In this document: positions 1 through 9,289 of the stretch, piece after piece | How positions within the stretch are numbered: the stretch's first letter is position 1 | Layout: each line of letters starts with the position of its first letter | Source of the DNA: Macrococcoides goetzii | Lineage (GTDB): Bacteria > Bacillota > Bacilli > Staphylococcales > Staphylococcaceae | Assembly: GCF_002742385.2 (NCBI RefSeq) | Contig: NZ_MJBI02000005.1 | Span: forward strand, 49,673 to 113,672 | Direction of reading: 5' to 3' | DNA: 64,000 nt | The notes under the pieces: generated by a model | What the model was told of the DNA's origin: nothing | What the model saw: the letters and a program-made list of their open reading frames with translations, nothing else | The model's database searches: none | Made by a program: the position numbers and the translations under genes

Positions 1-356
1 GGACAGCCACCAGGTAAACCGATCACACATTTTTTAAACTTTCCAAGCATTGCACCCATCATATAATATGAGGCACGTAATGATTGAACTTTATGATTAG
101 GAAGAGGCATATTAACAGCATTTGAAGGATCTACTGTTAAGCGGTCGCCATCTAAAGTTGTCGTTATATTCAAATCTTCTAATAAACTCATTAAAGTCAC
201 AACGTCTGAAATTTCTGGTAAACCTTCTAATGTAACAGGACTACTTGCCATTAATGTTGCCGGAATTAAAGCAACTGCACTATTTTTAGCACCACTGATT
301 TGAACTGATCCTTTAAGAGGATTGCCTCCTCTTATTTTAATTACTTCTTCTGACAT
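1..356 (-). CDS. murA: UDP-N-acetylglucosamine 1-carboxyvinyltransferase, N-terminal part
   Basis: First committed step of peptidoglycan synthesis: transfer of enolpyruvate from PEP to UDP-GlcNAc in the cytoplasm. Only the first 118 codons are in the window; the rest lies to the left. The N-terminus carries the EPSP-synthase-like start with the GGNPLKG and SGAKNS motifs, whose Lys and Asn bind substrate. An AAGGAGT ribosome site precedes the ATG at 356. Staphylococcaceae usually have two paralogues (murA and murZ/murAB); the one next to fba is normally murZ/murAB, so this is probably that copy. Family call is firm; which paralogue is inferred from neighbourhood. Confidence 0.9.
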   Translation of the reverse strand, partial: MSEEVIKIRGGNPLKGSVQISGAKNSAVALIPATLMASSPVTLEGLPEISDVVTLMSLLEDLNITTTLDGDRLTVDPSNAVNMPLPNHKVQSLRASYYMMGAMLGKFKKCVIGLPGGC

Positions 357-490
357 AATTGTACTCCTTTAACTTTTATCACACACATTTATCTTATTAT
401 TGTTGATTATTTTTATTATAAACTAATTCATTTTAGTAATGCAAAACAAAAAGCATGAAGTTCAATATAATCTAAAGGGTAAAATTAGTC

Positions 491-525
491 AAGAAAAAAA
501 GACTGATATGACATGCATATCAGTC
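491..525 (-). terminator. Rho-independent terminator of fba
   Basis: A 10-bp perfect stem (501-510 with 516-525, loop ACATG) is followed on the minus strand by a run of seven T. It lies just after the fba stop codon. The rest of the gap up to murA (about 357-490) is AT-rich with nothing else recognised. Confidence 0.85.
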
Positions 526-543
526 TCAAGTATGAAATAAAAT

Positions 544-1401
544 TTAAGCTTTGTTAGAAGTACCAAATTCTTTAATTTTACCGATTACTGTTGCTTTAAT
601 TGCTTCACGTGCTGGTCCTAAATATTTACGTGGATCATATACGTTAGCATCATTATTTAATGTATCACGAACAGCTTTAGCTGAAGCGATTTGGTTTTCA
701 GTGTTTACGTTGATTTTAGCAGTACCTAAAGAAATTGAACGCTCGATATCTTTCGTTGGGATACCTGTACCACCGTGTAATACTAATGGTAAACCAGTTG
801 CTTTACCGATTTCTTCCATTTCTTTGAAACCTAAGTTTGGCTCACCTTTGTAAGGACCGTGTACTGAACCTAATGCAGGCGCTAAGCAGTCAATACCAGT
901 TTTTTCAACTAATTCCTGACATTCTTTAGCATCAGCATATACAACACCGTCAGATACTACATCGTCTTCTTGTCCGCCAACACGTCCTAATTCAGCTTCA
1001 ACTGAAACGCCTTTAGCGTGGGCATATTCAACTACTTTACTTGTGATTTCAACGTTTTCTTCGAATGAATGATGAGAAGCATCAATCATAACAGAAGTAA
1101 ATCCAGCATCAATCGCAGCTTTACAGCTTTCAAAACTTGAACCGTGGTCTAAATGGATTGCTACAGGAACTGTAATTTCCATATCTTTCATTAAACCTTC
1201 AACCATTTTTACTACTGTGTAGAAACCACCCATATATTTAGCTGCACCTTCAGAAACACCTAAAATAACTGGTGCATTTTCTTCTTGAGAAGCACCTAAG
1301 ATTGCTTGAGTGAATTCAAGGTTGTTAAGGTTGTATTGACCAACAGCATAACCACCTTCTTTTGCTTTGATTAACATTTCTTTCATAGAAACTAATGGCA
1401 T
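544..1401 (-). CDS. fba: Class II fructose-bisphosphate aldolase
   Basis: Zinc-dependent glycolytic/gluconeogenic aldolase that interconverts fructose 1,6-bisphosphate with DHAP and glyceraldehyde 3-phosphate. The 285-residue length is typical of the Bacillus FbaA group. Visible motifs are HLDHG at 83-87 (zinc His and catalytic Asp), His181 and the phosphate loop HGGTGIP at 209-215. An AAGGAGGATTTT ribosome site precedes the ATG. A short palindrome (AGTGCTTAAGCAC, near 1425) lies in the leader and a TATACT -10-like box with an upstream TG lies near 1451. It is monocistronic by its terminator at 491-525, in the usual place between murA and spo0F/ywjG. Confidence 0.95.
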   Translation of the reverse strand: MPLVSMKEMLIKAKEGGYAVGQYNLNNLEFTQAILGASQEENAPVILGVSEGAAKYMGGFYTVVKMVEGLMKDMEITVPVAIHLDHGSSFESCKAAIDAGFTSVMIDASHHSFEENVEITSKVVEYAHAKGVSVEAELGRVGGQEDDVVSDGVVYADAKECQELVEKTGIDCLAPALGSVHGPYKGEPNLGFKEMEEIGKATGLPLVLHGGTGIPTKDIERSISLGTAKINVNTENQIASAKAVRDTLNNDANVYDPRKYLGPAREAIKATVIGKIKEFGTSNKA

Positions 1402-1492
1402 GGATAAAATCCTCCTTGTTTGTGCTTAAGCACTATTTTTATAAGGTAAGTATAGCACTTCGTTATTTTATTTGCATGCGTTAAGGGTCGTT

Positions 1493-1840
1493 TTATGAAA
1501 ACTTTTCAGCGATTTTCACAACTTCGTCAATTGTAAACGGCTTCATTAAGACACCTGTTGCGCCAGTCTGCTTAATCGACTGAATCTCTTCATCTGTCTG
1601 AAAAGCTGAAACAAGATAAACGGGAACATCCGAGAATGCTCTCAGCTGATTTAGCGTTTCGTCACCCGACATGACCGGCATTTTTCTATCTAAAAATACG
1701 AGATCATAATCATTTGATTTGATTAATTCCAATCCTATTTTTCCATTTTCGGCAATTTCAGTATCATACTCTTTCATTTTAAATATTTCCTGAAAAAGCA
1801 GTCTTATATTAGGTTCATCGTCAATTACTAATATTTTCAT
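1493..1840 (-). CDS. spo0F: Receiver-only response regulator, Spo0F-like
   Basis: A single CheY/Spo0F receiver domain of 115 residues without an output domain. The phosphorylation pocket is complete: acidic pair Asp7-Asp8, phospho-acceptor Asp51 in FLDRKMP, Ser78 in LVSAF and Lys100 in MKPF. I chose the ATG at 1840 because GGAG lies about 10 bases upstream; a longer frame opens at 1861 without a better site. In Bacillus, spo0F sits between ywjG and fba exactly as here. Spo0F normally relays phosphate from KinA-E to Spo0B; no Spo0B or sporulation kinase is visible here, so the partner is unknown. Orthology by position and domain is good, function is inference. Confidence 0.8.
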   Translation of the reverse strand: MKILVIDDEPNIRLLFQEIFKMKEYDTEIAENGKIGLELIKSNDYDLVFLDRKMPVMSGDETLNQLRAFSDVPVYLVSAFQTDEEIQSIKQTGATGVLMKPFTIDEVVKIAEKFS

Positions 1841-1905
1841 TTCATGTTTTCTCCATTTCATTTATGATATGATATGTGTTAAGAATTTTAGAAAGAAGGT
1901 TTACC

Positions 1906-2400
1906 ATGCTTAAAATATTTAATACGCAACTTAATGGTATCTTTAAAAAAATAGATATGCAAGAAGCTGAGCTAGATATAGCAGGCAGATTACTTGCACA
2001 AGCCGTAGTTGGAGAAGGTAAAATATACATTAAAGGATTTGGCGACTTAAAGTTTTTCGAGGAATTTGCTGCAAATAGCAAAGAAAATTTATTCGATGCT
2101 GCAGTCTACATTTCTGATGCGTTAGTTGATGGAACAGATCGCGTTCTCGTAATGAGCGATGCATATGATGAAAGTACTGCTGAGTTTGTTGATAGTCTGG
2201 AAGTCCGAGATATCGACTACGTATTAGTATGTAATAAACACGATGATATTCGATCGATGAATTTTATCGATTTGAGTACACCACGTGCACTAGTACCTAC
2301 TGAAGATTTCAGTCGTATTATCACGCCACATATGATGGCGATGAACTACATCTACTATGCGATCTACAACGTGATGCATGAGATGCTGGTGGAGGAATAG
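1906..2400 (+). CDS. ywjG: DUF2529 family protein (YwjG-like)
   Basis: A 164-residue cytoplasmic protein of the DUF2529 family, whose fold resembles SIS/phosphosugar-binding proteins. It contains GKIYIKGFGDLKFFEEF and a later segment in which VLVMSDAYDEST replaces a typical sugar-phosphate loop. Function is not established. The ATG at 1906 follows GAAAGAAGG; an in-frame upstream start at 1876 lacks a ribosome site. It is divergent from spo0F with 65 bp between the starts. Its position between pyrG and spo0F/fba matches Bacillus, although a repeat array and a NERD gene now separate it from pyrG. Confidence 0.75.
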   Translation: MLKIFNTQLNGIFKKIDMQEAELDIAGRLLAQAVVGEGKIYIKGFGDLKFFEEFAANSKENLFDAAVYISDALVDGTDRVLVMSDAYDESTAEFVDSLEVRDIDYVLVCNKHDDIRSMNFIDLSTPRALVPTEDFSRIITPHMMAMNYIYYAIYNVMHEMLVEE

Positions 2401-2413
2401 AAATAGCGTGATG

Positions 2414-2452
2414 AAACAAGTCTGATATATTGCGAATATCGGACTTGTTTTC
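2414..2452 (+). terminator. Terminator hairpin of ywjG, first half-copy of the 62-bp repeat
   Basis: AAACAAGTC(T)GATAT pairs with ATATCGGACTTGTTT around a short loop and ends in TTTTC. The right arm is the same sequence that recurs in each following 62-bp unit, so the array seems to have grown from this terminator. Confidence 0.65.
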
Positions 2453-2761
2453 TTGATATACACGATTTCGACGTGCGTCTTGTCCGATATTCCACTTATA
2501 TCGGACTTGTTTTCTTGATATACACGATTTCGACATGCGTCTTGTCCGATATTCCACTTATATCGGACTTGTTTTCTTGATATACGCGATTTCGACGTGT
2601 GTCTTGTCCGATATTCCACTTATATCGGACTTGTTTTCTTGATATACACGATTTCGATGTGTATCTTGTCCGATATATCACTTATATCGGACTTGTTTTC
2701 TTGATATACGCGATTTCGACATGCGTCTTGTCCGATATTCCACTTATATCGGACTTGTTGC
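2452..2761. repeat. Five tandem copies of a 62-bp unit containing a hairpin
   Basis: Units begin at 2452, 2514, 2576, 2638 and 2700, exactly 62 bp apart. They differ by a few substitutions (ACG/ATG/GTG in the middle; the fourth has ATATCA for ATTCCA). Every unit holds a perfect 9-bp inverted repeat GTCCGATAT...ATATCGGAC with a 6-8 base spacer. Reading frames through the array are only the periodic translation of the repeat and lack plausible ribosome sites. The unit resembles the dispersed, structured intergenic repeats (STAR-like) of staphylococci; a related single copy is at 20088-20114. Confidence 0.9.
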
Positions 2762-2773
2762 TCTCACACATTG

Positions 2774-3667
2774 CTACTCAAACCAATAAACTCTACCTTT
2801 ATTCTTTCCTTTAAACTTACAGCTATTTAAAAGAGCTCTTTGGACTGTCTTAATTTCACAGTTACTCCATTCAGCTATTTCTTTAATTTGAAATGGTTCA
2901 TTTTTAAGGACTGAAACTTGTCTAGCTGCTTCTGTAATATAATCTAGTTTGCTTAGTCTTCTCCCACAACGACAAGCCACATATTTCTTTCTACTTGCTA
3001 CCTCCACACACCCAAATCGTTTACACTTTGGACAACGATAACCTTTCTTCATCTGCGTATAATCGTAATAAGCAAATCGGTGATTATCGACCACGTTCGC
3101 TGCAATCAACGCTTTAGCCAAACGGTAATCTTCATCAGTCGGTGGTCCAAGTTTTTTAAGATAATCTATAATACCAGGTATTTGGCCGGCAAACTTTACA
3201 TATTGATCACCATTGAAGTTCCTCAGAATAAAATTCTCATTCACAAAGATGATACGACTCATATGTTCGTATCGAAATCCATTGTGCATTAAAAATTGGG
3301 GTAAAATAAGGTCTGCACGTTTCAACTGTGATATTATCGTTTGATCGACTCTACCGCGATTATTCTTAAATATTCCATCTATATAAGTGTATTCTCCAGA
3401 ATAATTTTTTGTATCAAAGTGAAAAATTTTACCATTCCCAATAATCAAAAAATCAAACTGAGCTTTACTAGATTCTTTCAACGTAATATCCCAAAGCTTC
3501 AATCCCCCTTCGACAGCTTGCAGTTGTTCATAAAAATGGTTTTCTCCGGTAAATCCGACTTGATAGGCAAATAAAGTAGTACTGTCATCTTTTGTCAGGC
3601 TACACCTTCCATCAACATTCATTAAATAACTCATCTTATTATCAGGTTCATGAAGTTTTAGAAACAT
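2774..3667 (-). CDS. NERD (nuclease-related domain) protein with zinc ribbon
   Basis: A 297-residue protein. The N-terminal half matches the NERD fold, an endonuclease-like domain: the FYEQL helix, then QFDFLIIGNGKIFHFDTKNYSGEY, which supplies the Asp...Asp-x-Lys core. The C-terminal part has a four-Cys zinc ribbon (CPKC...CRC) and a winged-helix-like tail (IAEWSNCEIKTVQRALL). A strong AGGAGG precedes the ATG at 3667. Biological role is unknown; NERD domains occur with DNA-processing modules. A paralogue is at 39700-40581. It lies with the repeat array inside the normally contiguous pyrG-ywjG cluster, so it was probably inserted there. Confidence 0.75.
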   Translation of the reverse strand: MFLKLHEPDNKMSYLMNVDGRCSLTKDDSTTLFAYQVGFTGENHFYEQLQAVEGGLKLWDITLKESSKAQFDFLIIGNGKIFHFDTKNYSGEYTYIDGIFKNNRGRVDQTIISQLKRADLILPQFLMHNGFRYEHMSRIIFVNENFILRNFNGDQYVKFAGQIPGIIDYLKKLGPPTDEDYRLAKALIAANVVDNHRFAYYDYTQMKKGYRCPKCKRFGCVEVASRKKYVACRCGRRLSKLDYITEAARQVSVLKNEPFQIKEIAEWSNCEIKTVQRALLNSCKFKGKNKGRVYWFE

Positions 3668-3744
3668 ATTACACCTCCTACCCCTTAATTTACAACACTA
3701 ATTTCAATATTTCAATAGTTAACTTTTGTTAACTCTCAACATAC

Positions 3745-3775
3745 AAAAAAGGCCACCTCAAAAGGATGACCTTTA
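3745..3775 (-). terminator. Terminator of pyrG
   Basis: On the minus strand AAAGGTCATCC, loop TTTTGA, then GGTGGCCTTTTTT forms a stem with a few wobbles and a T run, directly after the pyrG stop. Confidence 0.75.
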
Positions 3776-3782
3776 AAAACTC

Positions 3783-5384
<1,602 letters not shown>

Positions 5385-5400
5385 TTACCTCCTAAAAAAA

Positions 5401-5473
5401 ATAAAAAAGCACTCCGTTTGCAAAAGCAAAGGGAGCGCATAAGTTTATACGTTCGTCCTAATTAAAGGAGCCC
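5401..5473 (-). promoter_or_regulatory. pyrG leader with CTP-sensitive attenuator
   Basis: The predicted transcript starts GGGCUCC at 5473. About 35 bases later a hairpin forms from GCGCTCCCTTTGC and GCAAACGGAGTGC and ends in TTTTTT, a Rho-independent attenuator ending near 5401. In B. subtilis pyrG, low CTP stalls the polymerase after GGG; G residues are added reiteratively and pair with the C/U-rich terminator arm to prevent termination. All required parts are here: the GGGC start and the CUCCCUUU arm. The mechanism is transferred from B. subtilis; the sequence elements are seen directly. Confidence 0.85.
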
Positions 5474-5480
5474 AAGTAAA

Positions 5481-5509
5481 ATAATAATCATTTTTGAGCA
5501 AAATGTCAA
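5481..5509 (-). promoter_or_regulatory. pyrG promoter (SigA)
   Basis: TTGACA (5504-5509), 17-bp spacer, TATTAT (5481-5486), then seven bases to the predicted GGG start at 5473. The -35 box lies just past the rpoE stop codon. Confidence 0.85.
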
Positions 5510-5515
5510 CTAAGA

Positions 5516-6040
5516 TTATAATTCTTCTTCGTCATCTTCATCTTCGAATTCATCATCTTCGTCATCGAATTCATCCGCTTCAACTACTAAACCTGCTTCT
5601 TCTAATTCATCTTCGACTTCTTCGTCTTCAGTGTCAACATTTTCTTCATCATCTTCACTAACAACTAAGTCTAATTCATCTTCGACTTCATCTTCACCAA
5701 GTAAAGCGATCTTAGGTGCATCTTCATCGTCTTCATCAAGCACGTCAAATTTTTGTACTGTCGGCGCGATTTTTTCTTCGATATCATCTACTGAATACCA
5801 GTCACGAAGACCCCACATATATTCACCTGTTGATAAGAAACGACCATCCGTATTTAAATCTGTGTAGAACTGAACAACACGTGTTTCAATGTCTTCACTC
5901 GTATACTCACCTAAAGATTGGAATTCATCGATTAAATCATAAAGGTTAACTTCTTTACCTTTTTCAGTTAAATAAATATAAGCTAAATCGATAAAAGAGC
6001 TTTCATCTATCATTTCTTTTGTATATTCAGAGATTTTCAT
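5516..6040 (-). CDS. rpoE: RNA polymerase delta subunit
   Basis: A small accessory subunit of Gram-positive RNA polymerase that speeds recycling and lowers nonspecific binding. The N-terminal 90 or so residues form the HARE-HTH domain ([21 protein letters not shown]), followed by a long, almost purely Asp/Glu tail of about 75 residues that is disordered in the family. The length of 174 is normal. AAAGGA precedes the ATG. It keeps its standard place upstream of pyrG. Confidence 0.95.
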   Translation of the reverse strand: MKISEYTKEMIDESSFIDLAYIYLTEKGKEVNLYDLIDEFQSLGEYTSEDIETRVVQFYTDLNTDGRFLSTGEYMWGLRDWYSVDDIEEKIAPTVQKFDVLDEDDEDAPKIALLGEDEVEDELDLVVSEDDEENVDTEDEEVEDELEEAGLVVEADEFDDEDDEFEDEDDEEEL

Positions 6041-6115
6041 TTTCTTCGTCCTTTCAAACTATGCTAGTTTAAGTTCACACTACATCATATCAAGAAAACG
6101 ACCTCTAAAGCAAGA

Positions 6116-6931
6116 TTAATAACGAATTAATTTCGTTAAATGATTAGGATGTTCAGCATCCATCGGTACAAAGTTATTATTTAAGTAAACATCTCTTAAG
6201 TTTTCCGGAACCTCTACTTCTATCTTGATGACCTCTTTAAAATGTTTACGGACAAAAGTCGCAATCTGGCGCAACACATTTTCACGGATAACATCCACAT
6301 CTTCAGTAATATCCATCGCCTTCAATGTAGCGATATTTCCTACAACATCTAAATCGATAGTCCCTACTTCTTTATCATCTTTCAACAATTTAATATTGTC
6401 ACCATCTTGAACCAATCTTAATTTAGAAACATAGTTTGCATCTAAGTCTAAATAATAAAGACGCTCCTTACCAATTGGTCCATTCGGATTTGTCGCTAAA
6501 TGCATAAAGCCAGCACGCTCATATAAATTCCATGCCCCCTGATTCTCAGCATCGACCACTAAGAAAAGATGGTCAAAGTTTGGAAATACACTTTGTGCAA
6601 ACTCAGGGATATTCATCATAATCTCAGTACCGTACCCTTGTCCCTGTAATTTATTATTGATTGATAAACTACGTACATATACTGCATTAACCGGTGTATC
6701 ATATCCTTCATGCTGATAATGTTGATGAAGCACAAAGAACCCGACAACCTGCTCGTCATGATTAAGCACGACACATGGTCTGCGGTTCGGGTCAAATAAT
6801 CCTTCGTCCAGAACTTCTAAAGGTAATGATGAATATATCTTTTGTCTATCTGTTAATTCAAATGCCTCTAATTGAGGTCTATAATCCTCTTTATATTGTA
6901 CAATCTTAATTTGCGATCCTATAAATTCCAT
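6116..6931 (-). CDS. GNAT family N-acetyltransferase
   Basis: A 271-residue protein with a GNAT domain in roughly residues 5-160: the acetyl-CoA loop is in the segment around QGQGYGTEIMM and is followed by NQGAWNLYERAGF. The remaining 110 residues resemble a second, degenerate GNAT-like lobe with no clear CoA loop. I chose the ATG at 6931 because GGAGG sits 7 bases upstream; an earlier frame start at 6964 has no ribosome site. Substrate unknown. It stands alone between rpoE and the divergent coaW. Confidence 0.75.
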   Translation of the reverse strand: MEFIGSQIKIVQYKEDYRPQLEAFELTDRQKIYSSLPLEVLDEGLFDPNRRPCVVLNHDEQVVGFFVLHQHYQHEGYDTPVNAVYVRSLSINNKLQGQGYGTEIMMNIPEFAQSVFPNFDHLFLVVDAENQGAWNLYERAGFMHLATNPNGPIGKERLYYLDLDANYVSKLRLVQDGDNIKLLKDDKEVGTIDLDVVGNIATLKAMDITEDVDVIRENVLRQIATFVRKHFKEVIKIEVEVPENLRDVYLNNNFVPMDAEHPNHLTKLIRY

Positions 6932-7088
6932 AATGTTGCCTCCGTCTTGGATGAATTTAATCATTTCTCAATATATATACCCATTTCATCTCAAAATTAT
7001 CACAAAATTTAAACAAAACAATGAAACCCCACAAACTACGTTTCAATATAGTATAATGACAAAAACAAATGATAAATGAGGTATTGAT

Positions 7089-7901
7089 ATGAAAATTGGT
7101 ATTGACGCTGGTGGCACTTTAATTAAAATTGCTATTTTAGAAAACGACAAATTCACCTTCAGAAAACAGCTGAGCACTGAAATTGAGGAAGTAGCTGAAT
7201 GGTTAAAGACCGTACCAGATGCACAAGTTGCTTTAACGGGTGGGAAAGCGACGTATCTTCAAAGTTTAATCCCACAAAATGCTTTTCAATCGATTGAATT
7301 TGATGCAACATTCCGTGGCATCCAGTCATTCCTTACAGAAATGAACCTTGATATTTCTAAGTTTGTGTTTAGTAACGTCGGTACAGGAACATCTATCCAT
7401 TTTGTAGATAACGACAAACAAATTCGTGCAGGCGGAACAGGCGCAGGTGGTGGTATGATGATGGGACTTTCATACTTACTGACTGGAAAAGAAGATTTCG
7501 ATGAGATTGTTACGATAGCTAAAGAAGGCAATCGCGACATCATCGATTTAAAAGTTAAACATATCTACAAAGGAGATAAATCACCGATACCTGGTGAACT
7601 GACTGCAGCGAACTTTGGTAACGTACTCCATAACAAAGATACTGAAAACTTTACCGATGCTGATAAAATTGCTTCAGTATTAGGTATCGTCGGTGAAACC
7701 GTAACAACCGTATCCATTCATGCAGCCCGTGAGTTTGGTGCTGAATATGTCGTCTATATCGGCTCAAGTTTCTTAAACAATACGTTACTGCGTGATATCG
7801 TAATGAACTATACAGTATTGCGCAACTTTAAACCGTATTTCATCGAAAACGGTGAATATTCAGGTGCAGTTGGAACATTGAGATTAATGGATGAGCAATA
7901 A
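7089..7901 (+). CDS. coaW: Type II pantothenate kinase
   Basis: First step of coenzyme A synthesis: ATP-dependent phosphorylation of pantothenate. The 270 residues belong to the eukaryote-like type II kinases found in staphylococci, which are not feedback-inhibited by CoA. Visible are the N-terminal phosphate loop GIDAGGTLIKIA, the catalytic Glu region, and the glycine-rich segment GTGAGGGMMMG. It is preceded by a TATAAT box near 7053 and a weak GAGGT ribosome site. A strong hairpin follows the stop. Confidence 0.9.
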   Translation: MKIGIDAGGTLIKIAILENDKFTFRKQLSTEIEEVAEWLKTVPDAQVALTGGKATYLQSLIPQNAFQSIEFDATFRGIQSFLTEMNLDISKFVFSNVGTGTSIHFVDNDKQIRAGGTGAGGGMMMGLSYLLTGKEDFDEIVTIAKEGNRDIIDLKVKHIYKGDKSPIPGELTAANFGNVLHNKDTENFTDADKIASVLGIVGETVTTVSIHAAREFGAEYVVYIGSSFLNNTLLRDIVMNYTVLRNFKPYFIENGEYSGAVGTLRLMDEQ

Positions 7902-7904
7902 AAA

Positions 7905-7938
7905 AACGCTGCGTTACTCGTGTGAGTAACGCAGCGTT
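7905..7938. terminator. Hairpin between coaW and the S-box operon
   Basis: A perfect 15-bp stem AACGCTGCGTTACTC with loop GTGT. The T run is on the minus-strand side, so it best terminates the leftward S-box operon, but it also follows coaW directly. Confidence 0.75.
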
Positions 7939-8003
7939 CTGCTTTGCAGACGACCTTATTTGACGGCGTCTTCAAAGCAGACGCTTTGCTGACGACCTTA
8001 TTT
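7939..8003. repeat. Hairpin plus 21-bp direct repeat in the coaW intergenic region
   Basis: CTGCTTTGCAGACG (7939-7952) and CGTCTTCAAAGCAG (7967-7980) form a near-perfect inverted repeat. The block GCTTTGC(A/T)GACGACCTTATTT occurs at 7941-7961 and again at 7983-8003 with one mismatch; the second copy overlaps the end of the 35-residue peptide gene. Function unknown. Confidence 0.7.
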
Positions 8004-8105
8004 TTTCCCAATTACTTTAACCAGACTAAACAAAAACGGAATTAAAGTCGCACTAATAATTGTCGTTGCTACTGCAATACCTGTAGCACTATTTTTCTTA
8101 CTCAA
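7998..8105 (-). CDS. 35-residue membrane peptide, last gene of the S-box operon
   Basis: A TTG start at 8105 follows AAAGGGGTGA, a good ribosome site that overlaps the stop codon of the ATP-grasp gene, so translation is probably coupled. The peptide begins with a basic segment (SKKNS), has one hydrophobic helix of about 23 residues (GIAVATTIISATLIPFLFSL) and ends VKVIGKK. No family recognised. It could be a small membrane anchor or partner for the enzymes upstream, or a peptide processed by them; neither is shown. Too short for standard gene calls. Confidence 0.55.
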   Translation of the reverse strand: MSKKNSATGIAVATTIISATLIPFLFSLVKVIGKK

Positions 8106-8110
8106 ATGAA

Positions 8111-9289
8111 TCACCCCTTTAGTCGTGCTTCAAAAGCTTTCACTCGTGATTCGATTACATCTTCATCTCCATGCCAGATACAGATAAAGCGTGATGGGAA
8201 TGCATCTTTCTCTTTATAATCTCCATCATAGTATGCCAGCGGGAATAAGTATCCTGCTTTCACTTCATCCAATATGACATCGAAGAATTTCGCGTTATCT
8301 CCATCGCTATAATAAGCAAGAAATTTCTTATAATCTCCAGTTAACACGCTATCTAATAACAACAGCGAACTTGAACCGTTCTGTCTGAAGTTAAGATCAA
8401 TTGCATAAATGGCTCCTTCTTTATCCACAAGCAAATCAAAGCCGGCAATACCAACATATCCTGCTTCTACACCATTTTGCATAATTTCTAATCCTGCATC
8501 GATGACATCCTGCGGGATATTATGATCTATAATATTCCCACGATATTTACCGTACTTTTCAGTGATCTGCTGACTTGAACCAATAAACTTAATACCCAGT
8601 TCTTCGCTATATGCATACTGTACACAATAATTATGTACCGGCTCAATAAACTGTTCAATAATCATCTGTTCTGTACCTTCTGCTTCTCGCACGCGTTTAA
8701 TACTACGCTCAACATCTTCCTGCGTATAGCACAGCATAACGCCATATCCACCGGCAGTCGGATGTTCATCTCCTGGTTTAATCACGAAAGGCAGTGACCA
8801 CTTACGAACAGTATCTTCAAAGTCTTCAATCGCCACAACATCACGTTTCGGCAGGAATTTACCCTTCGTCCATTTATCCAGTATCGATTTATTGTTAAGC
8901 GCTAAAAATTTATCACGCGGTACGACATATTTATCGCCTGGTACTAATTCCTCTTCATGGGTATACTGAAAGAATATCTTTTCTCCATCTGCAACTGCAT
9001 CGCGTAACACCTGCTCATATGATTCACGTGTATTATACACTCTGAAACCATTCGGCATATCAAATCCAACTGCATTAAACAATGCTTCAGTTTTATCTGT
9101 CACGGTCGCTTCGTGTACAACGACCGGCATCTCGGCGATTAACAGTTCACGTGCGCTCAGTAAATTTGATTGATGTTCTTCCGGCTGTAGCCATGGATTA
9201 AAAGTATAGGATGGACGTGATGAATACATCACTTTCTCTCCATATAAATCTTTCATAACTAATGGTAAGTTGATTGGTTTAGTCCCCAT
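8111..9289 (-). CDS. ATP-grasp ligase, substrate unknown
   Basis: A 392-residue ATP-grasp protein, a family that joins a carboxylate to an amine or thiol through an acyl-phosphate. The central domain has FVIKPGDEHPTAGGYGVML (ATP lysine and glycine loop), EQFIEPVHNYCVQYAY, and the Mg-binding end FDLLVDKEGAIYAIDLNFRQNGS. The first 100 residues look like a Rossmann-type substrate domain. The ATG overlaps the end of the M20 gene by 11 bp with AAAGGAG inside it, so the two are coupled. Co-transcription behind a SAM riboswitch suggests a sulfur amino acid substrate, which is inference. Confidence 0.75.
   Translation of the reverse strand: MGTKPINLPLVMKDLYGEKVMYSSRPSYTFNPWLQPEEHQSNLLSARELLIAEMPVVVHEATVTDKTEALFNAVGFDMPNGFRVYNTRESYEQVLRDAVADGEKIFFQYTHEEELVPGDKYVVPRDKFLALNNKSILDKWTKGKFLPKRDVVAIEDFEDTVRKWSLPFVIKPGDEHPTAGGYGVMLCYTQEDVERSIKRVREAEGTEQMIIEQFIEPVHNYCVQYAYSEELGIKFIGSSQQITEKYGKYRGNIIDHNIPQDVIDAGLEIMQNGVEAGYVGIAGFDLLVDKEGAIYAIDLNFRQNGSSSLLLLDSVLTGDYKKFLAYYSDGDNAKFFDVILDEVKAGYLFPLAYYDGDYKEKDAFPSRFICIWHGDEDVIESRVKAFEARLKG

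Noticed and set aside
551..853. Plus-strand ORF inside fba
   Set aside because: Antisense shadow of a conserved gene with no ribosome site.
2452..2761. Tandem 62-bp units as a CRISPR array
   Set aside because: Units are contiguous copies without unique spacers, each is itself a hairpin, and no cas genes are near.
2290..2814. Several ORFs across the 62-bp repeats
   Set aside because: They are periodic translations of the repeat in different frames, with no ribosome sites or family resemblance.
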